Below are positions 34,271-36,204 of a stretch of DNA of 36,204 bases, in pieces (position 1 is the first letter of the stretch; every line of letters begins with the position of its first letter). Source of the DNA: Spirosomataceae bacterium (GTDB lineage: Bacteria > Bacteroidota > Bacteroidia > Cytophagales > Spirosomataceae); assembly GCA_022702045.1 (NCBI GenBank), contig JAKONH010000261.1:1-36204 (forward strand), in the 5' to 3' direction. The notes beneath the pieces were generated by a model. That model made no database searches. It saw nothing but the letters and a program-made list of their open reading frames with translations, and was not told the origin of the DNA. A program made the position numbers and the translations under genes.

Positions 34271-35104
34271 CTAGTAGTGAGCAGCAAAGTTCTGCTGAAT
34301 GCTCAGACCGATTTCGTCGATGTTGTACGTAAGAACGTCAATACGGCTCGTGAAGTAGCTGTACATGATCGTAGCGATAGCCGCCGTACCGATACCAAGA
34401 GCCGTGTTTACAAGGGCCTCAGAGATACCCGTCGACAGAGCACCGGTGTCAGGCTGACCGCCCGCACCCATGGCTGCGAACGCGCGAATCATACCAAGTA
34501 CTGTTCCGAGCAGGGCGATCAGCGTCGATACCGAAGCCAGCGTAGCAATAATTGTCAGGTTTTTCTCCAGCATCGGCAATTCCAACGTCGTAGCTTCTTC
34601 TACCTCTTTCTGAAGCGCAGCCAGTTTCTGGTCTTTGTCAAGGCTGGTGTCGGTAGCCAGTTGCTGATATTTTACCAGCGCTGTTTTAACAACGTTACCA
34701 ATCGAACCTTTCTGGCGATCGCACTCTTGGATAGCAGCGGCCACATCGTTACGATCGAGCAGCGATTTGATCTTGCGAACGAAATCGTCGACTGAACCTG
34801 TACCGTTAGCACGGCCGATCGTGATGAAACGCTCGATCGAGAAAACCAACACCGTCAGGAAGCAAGTGAACAGAATCGGTACGATAAAACCACCTTTGTA
34901 AACGGTACCAAAGTAGTCGCCGGGCAGGGGCTCTTTTGTGTTATCTCCATCCTGGAAGTGGCTAGCATCACCGAAAACGAACATGTAGGTAAGAATACCG
35001 ATAACGAGCAGTACGGGGAGTACGAACGCTGGATTCAGACCACCCGACTTCTTTGCTGGTGCTGCAGCTTTGGCTGGTGCTGGAGAAGGAGTTTGTGTTT
35101 TCAT
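34271..35104 (-). CDS. MotA/TolQ/ExbB proton channel family protein
   Basis: 'LEKNLTIIATLASVSTLIALLGTVLGMIRAFAAMGAGGQPDTGALSTGISEALVNTALGIGTAAIATIMYSYF'. Confidence 0.95.
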   Translation of the reverse strand: MKTQTPSPAPAKAAAPAKKSGGLNPAFVLPVLLVIGILTYMFVFGDASHFQDGDNTKEPLPGDYFGTVYKGGFIVPILFTCFLTVLVFSIERFITIGRANGTGSVDDFVRKIKSLLDRNDVAAAIQECDRQKGSIGNVVKTALVKYQQLATDTSLDKDQKLAALQKEVEEATTLELPMLEKNLTIIATLASVSTLIALLGTVLGMIRAFAAMGAGGQPDTGALSTGISEALVNTALGIGTAAIATIMYSYFTSRIDVLTYNIDEIGLSIQQNFAAHY

Positions 35105-35625
35105 TGGAACTGGACTGTAGGGTTAAAATGAAAGTTGGTTTGCCCGGTAAAAAAAGCGAAAAATCTAACTGTTTCGGTTTATCCCGTCAAAAATTTGATG
35201 GAAAGCCATCGAAACCTTCACAAAACTAGGGTTTTTCTTACGAATACAAAGCAATAGGATTCGCCAAATTTTGCGCTTTAATTGGAGTTGCTTACCAATT
35301 TGTTGGATGTAAACGGTTATGTTAATAATCCATCAACATGCTAGCGCGGCAACTGAACCGGTAAAACATTGGCTTTCAACCAACCAGTGAAGAACAATTG
35401 ACTCATATGTCTTCTCCGTATCACAATGGCAGTGAGGGGGCGCTTTATTCATAAAAGAATTATTAAGTTTTTAAGTTAATGAACGGGTAGCTGTAGCAGA
35501 CGCTGTATAAATGTTAGATGCAGTAGGCCAACTGATTCCACAAAGAATCTTAACTATTTTTCTGTGACCGCAATCCGAATTACAGTCTATACGTATGTAC
35601 TTAATGTTACCTAAATTCTTAAGTC

Positions 35626-35868
35626 ATGAATAGAGCATTGCTTACTCTACTGACATTTGCTATAGTTTCCGCCGATGTATTCTATCGGTTATTCGAAAAA
35701 TTGACAGGCTGGGGCTGGTGGTCGAAATCACCGGCGCTTATCGGAGTATTCTTGTTTTCTATTACCGTTGGCGCATCGGCTGCTCATATTCTGCTCTCGC
35801 TACTGGCGGGAACGGACATGCGAAAAGATATTGTGCAGGTAGATCCTGTTGAAGAATTTGTCAGGTAA
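35626..35868 (+). CDS. Small two-TM hypothetical protein (80 aa)
   Basis: ORF with hydrophobic 'LLTLLTFAIVSADVFYRLF' and 'SPALIGVFLFSITVGASAAHILLSLLAG', followed by a strong hairpin at 35888-35927. Confidence 0.65.
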   Translation: MNRALLTLLTFAIVSADVFYRLFEKLTGWGWWSKSPALIGVFLFSITVGASAAHILLSLLAGTDMRKDIVQVDPVEEFVR

Positions 35869-35887
35869 ATAATTGATATGAAGACAT

Positions 35888-35927
35888 ATAGAAAAGTCCG
35901 GCCGTTTGAACGGCCGGACTTTTCTAT
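35888..35927 (+). terminator. Terminator hairpin, 19-bp perfect arms
   Basis: ATAGAAAAGTCCGGCCGTT-TG-AACGGCCGGACTTTTCTAT. Confidence 0.8.
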
Positions 35928-35928
35928 G

Positions 35929-35958
35929 AAAAAAAGAGCAGCCTTAAAAGACTGCTCT
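35929..35958 (-). terminator. Terminator of tRNA-Pro transcript
   Basis: Minus strand AGAGCAGTCTTTTAAGGCTGCTCTTTTTTT, hairpin plus T-run downstream of the tRNA. Confidence 0.8.
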
Positions 35959-35965
35959 AACTAAG

Positions 35966-36039
35966 TCGGGAAGGCGGGATTCGAACCCACGACCTCTTGC
36001 ACCCCATGCAAGCACGCTACCGGACTGCGCTACATCCCG
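35966..36039 (-). tRNA. tRNA-Pro (anticodon GGG)
   Basis: Minus strand CGGGATGTAGCGCAGTCCGGTAGCGTGCTTGCATGGGGTGCAAGAGGTCGTGGGTTCGAATCCCGCCTTCCCGA; cloverleaf with anticodon stem CTTGC/GCAAG and loop ATGGGGT; T-loop TTCGAAT. Confidence 0.93.
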
Positions 36040-36064
36040 AATTGGTTGGCAAAGGTAATGAAGA

Positions 36065-36123
36065 GTGTAGAATGAACAATGAAGAATGACGAAAATTTGT
36101 CTACTCCCTTGTTCATTCTACAC
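36065..36123. repeat. Intergenic inverted repeat between the partial CDS and tRNA-Pro
   Basis: GTGTAGAATGAACAA (36065-36079) versus TTGTTCATTCTACAC (36109-36123), 15-bp perfect arms. Confidence 0.75.
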
Positions 36124-36129
36124 GCTCCC

Positions 36130-36204
36130 TTAGTTTTTGCCGCTACCCTGGGCGGCTGGTGGCTGGGCGGCTCGCTTTTGCTGCTGCATTGGGTTCTGGC
36201 CTTG
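36130..36204 (-). CDS. Partial CDS, C-terminus of a Gln/Pro/Ala-rich protein (5' end outside window)
   Basis: Minus frame reads ...QGQNPMQQQKRAAQPPAAQGSGKN* with TAA at 36130-36132; too short to identify. Confidence 0.45.
   Translation of the reverse strand, partial: QGQNPMQQQKRAAQPPAAQGSGKN

Noticed and set aside
1-36204. Search for defence systems, toxin-antitoxin pairs, prophage or IS elements
   Set aside because: No recognisable nuclease, methyltransferase, integrase, transposase or toxin ORF; gene content is mostly housekeeping and secreted proteins.

Overview
The window looks chromosomal, from a Bacteroidota member that is probably Cytophagales (Spirosoma-like). That lineage guess is inferred from T9SS C-terminal sorting domains, SASA-domain secreted proteins, an exbB-exbD-exbD-tonB cluster and a nuoA-J operon; I could not test it. 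Main content, left to right: (i) the 3' part of a large repetitive T9SS cargo protein; (ii) a lipoprotein, a DUF2490-like protein, a Tat-exported Gfo/Idh/MocA oxidoreductase, and a GyrI-like/WYL-regulator pair; (iii) an acyl-CoA dehydrogenase and a thiolase, flanking a convergent triple-LysM protein; (iv) a nuoABCDEFGHIJ operon with a frameshift in nuoD and no nuoKLMN after nuoJ; (v) two tandem T9SS/SASA-domain paralogs; (vi) obgE and adk; (vii) TPR protein, PstS-like lipoprotein, small membrane protein, tonB, two exbD and exbB; (viii) a small membrane protein, tRNA-Pro(GGG) and a partial CDS. Best items for a second look: a ~210-bp imperfect inverted-repeat element filling the 4652-4892 intergenic gap; a shared TATGC-NN-GCATA operator upstream of both fatty-acid beta-oxidation genes; a LysM protein whose N-terminus looks like a lytic transglycosylase fold without the catalytic glutamate motif; a 56-bp perfect palindrome between convergent genes; a ~185-aa repeat module in the first T9SS protein; and the nuoD frameshift. 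I saw no CRISPR array, phage, IS transposase or obvious defence system.
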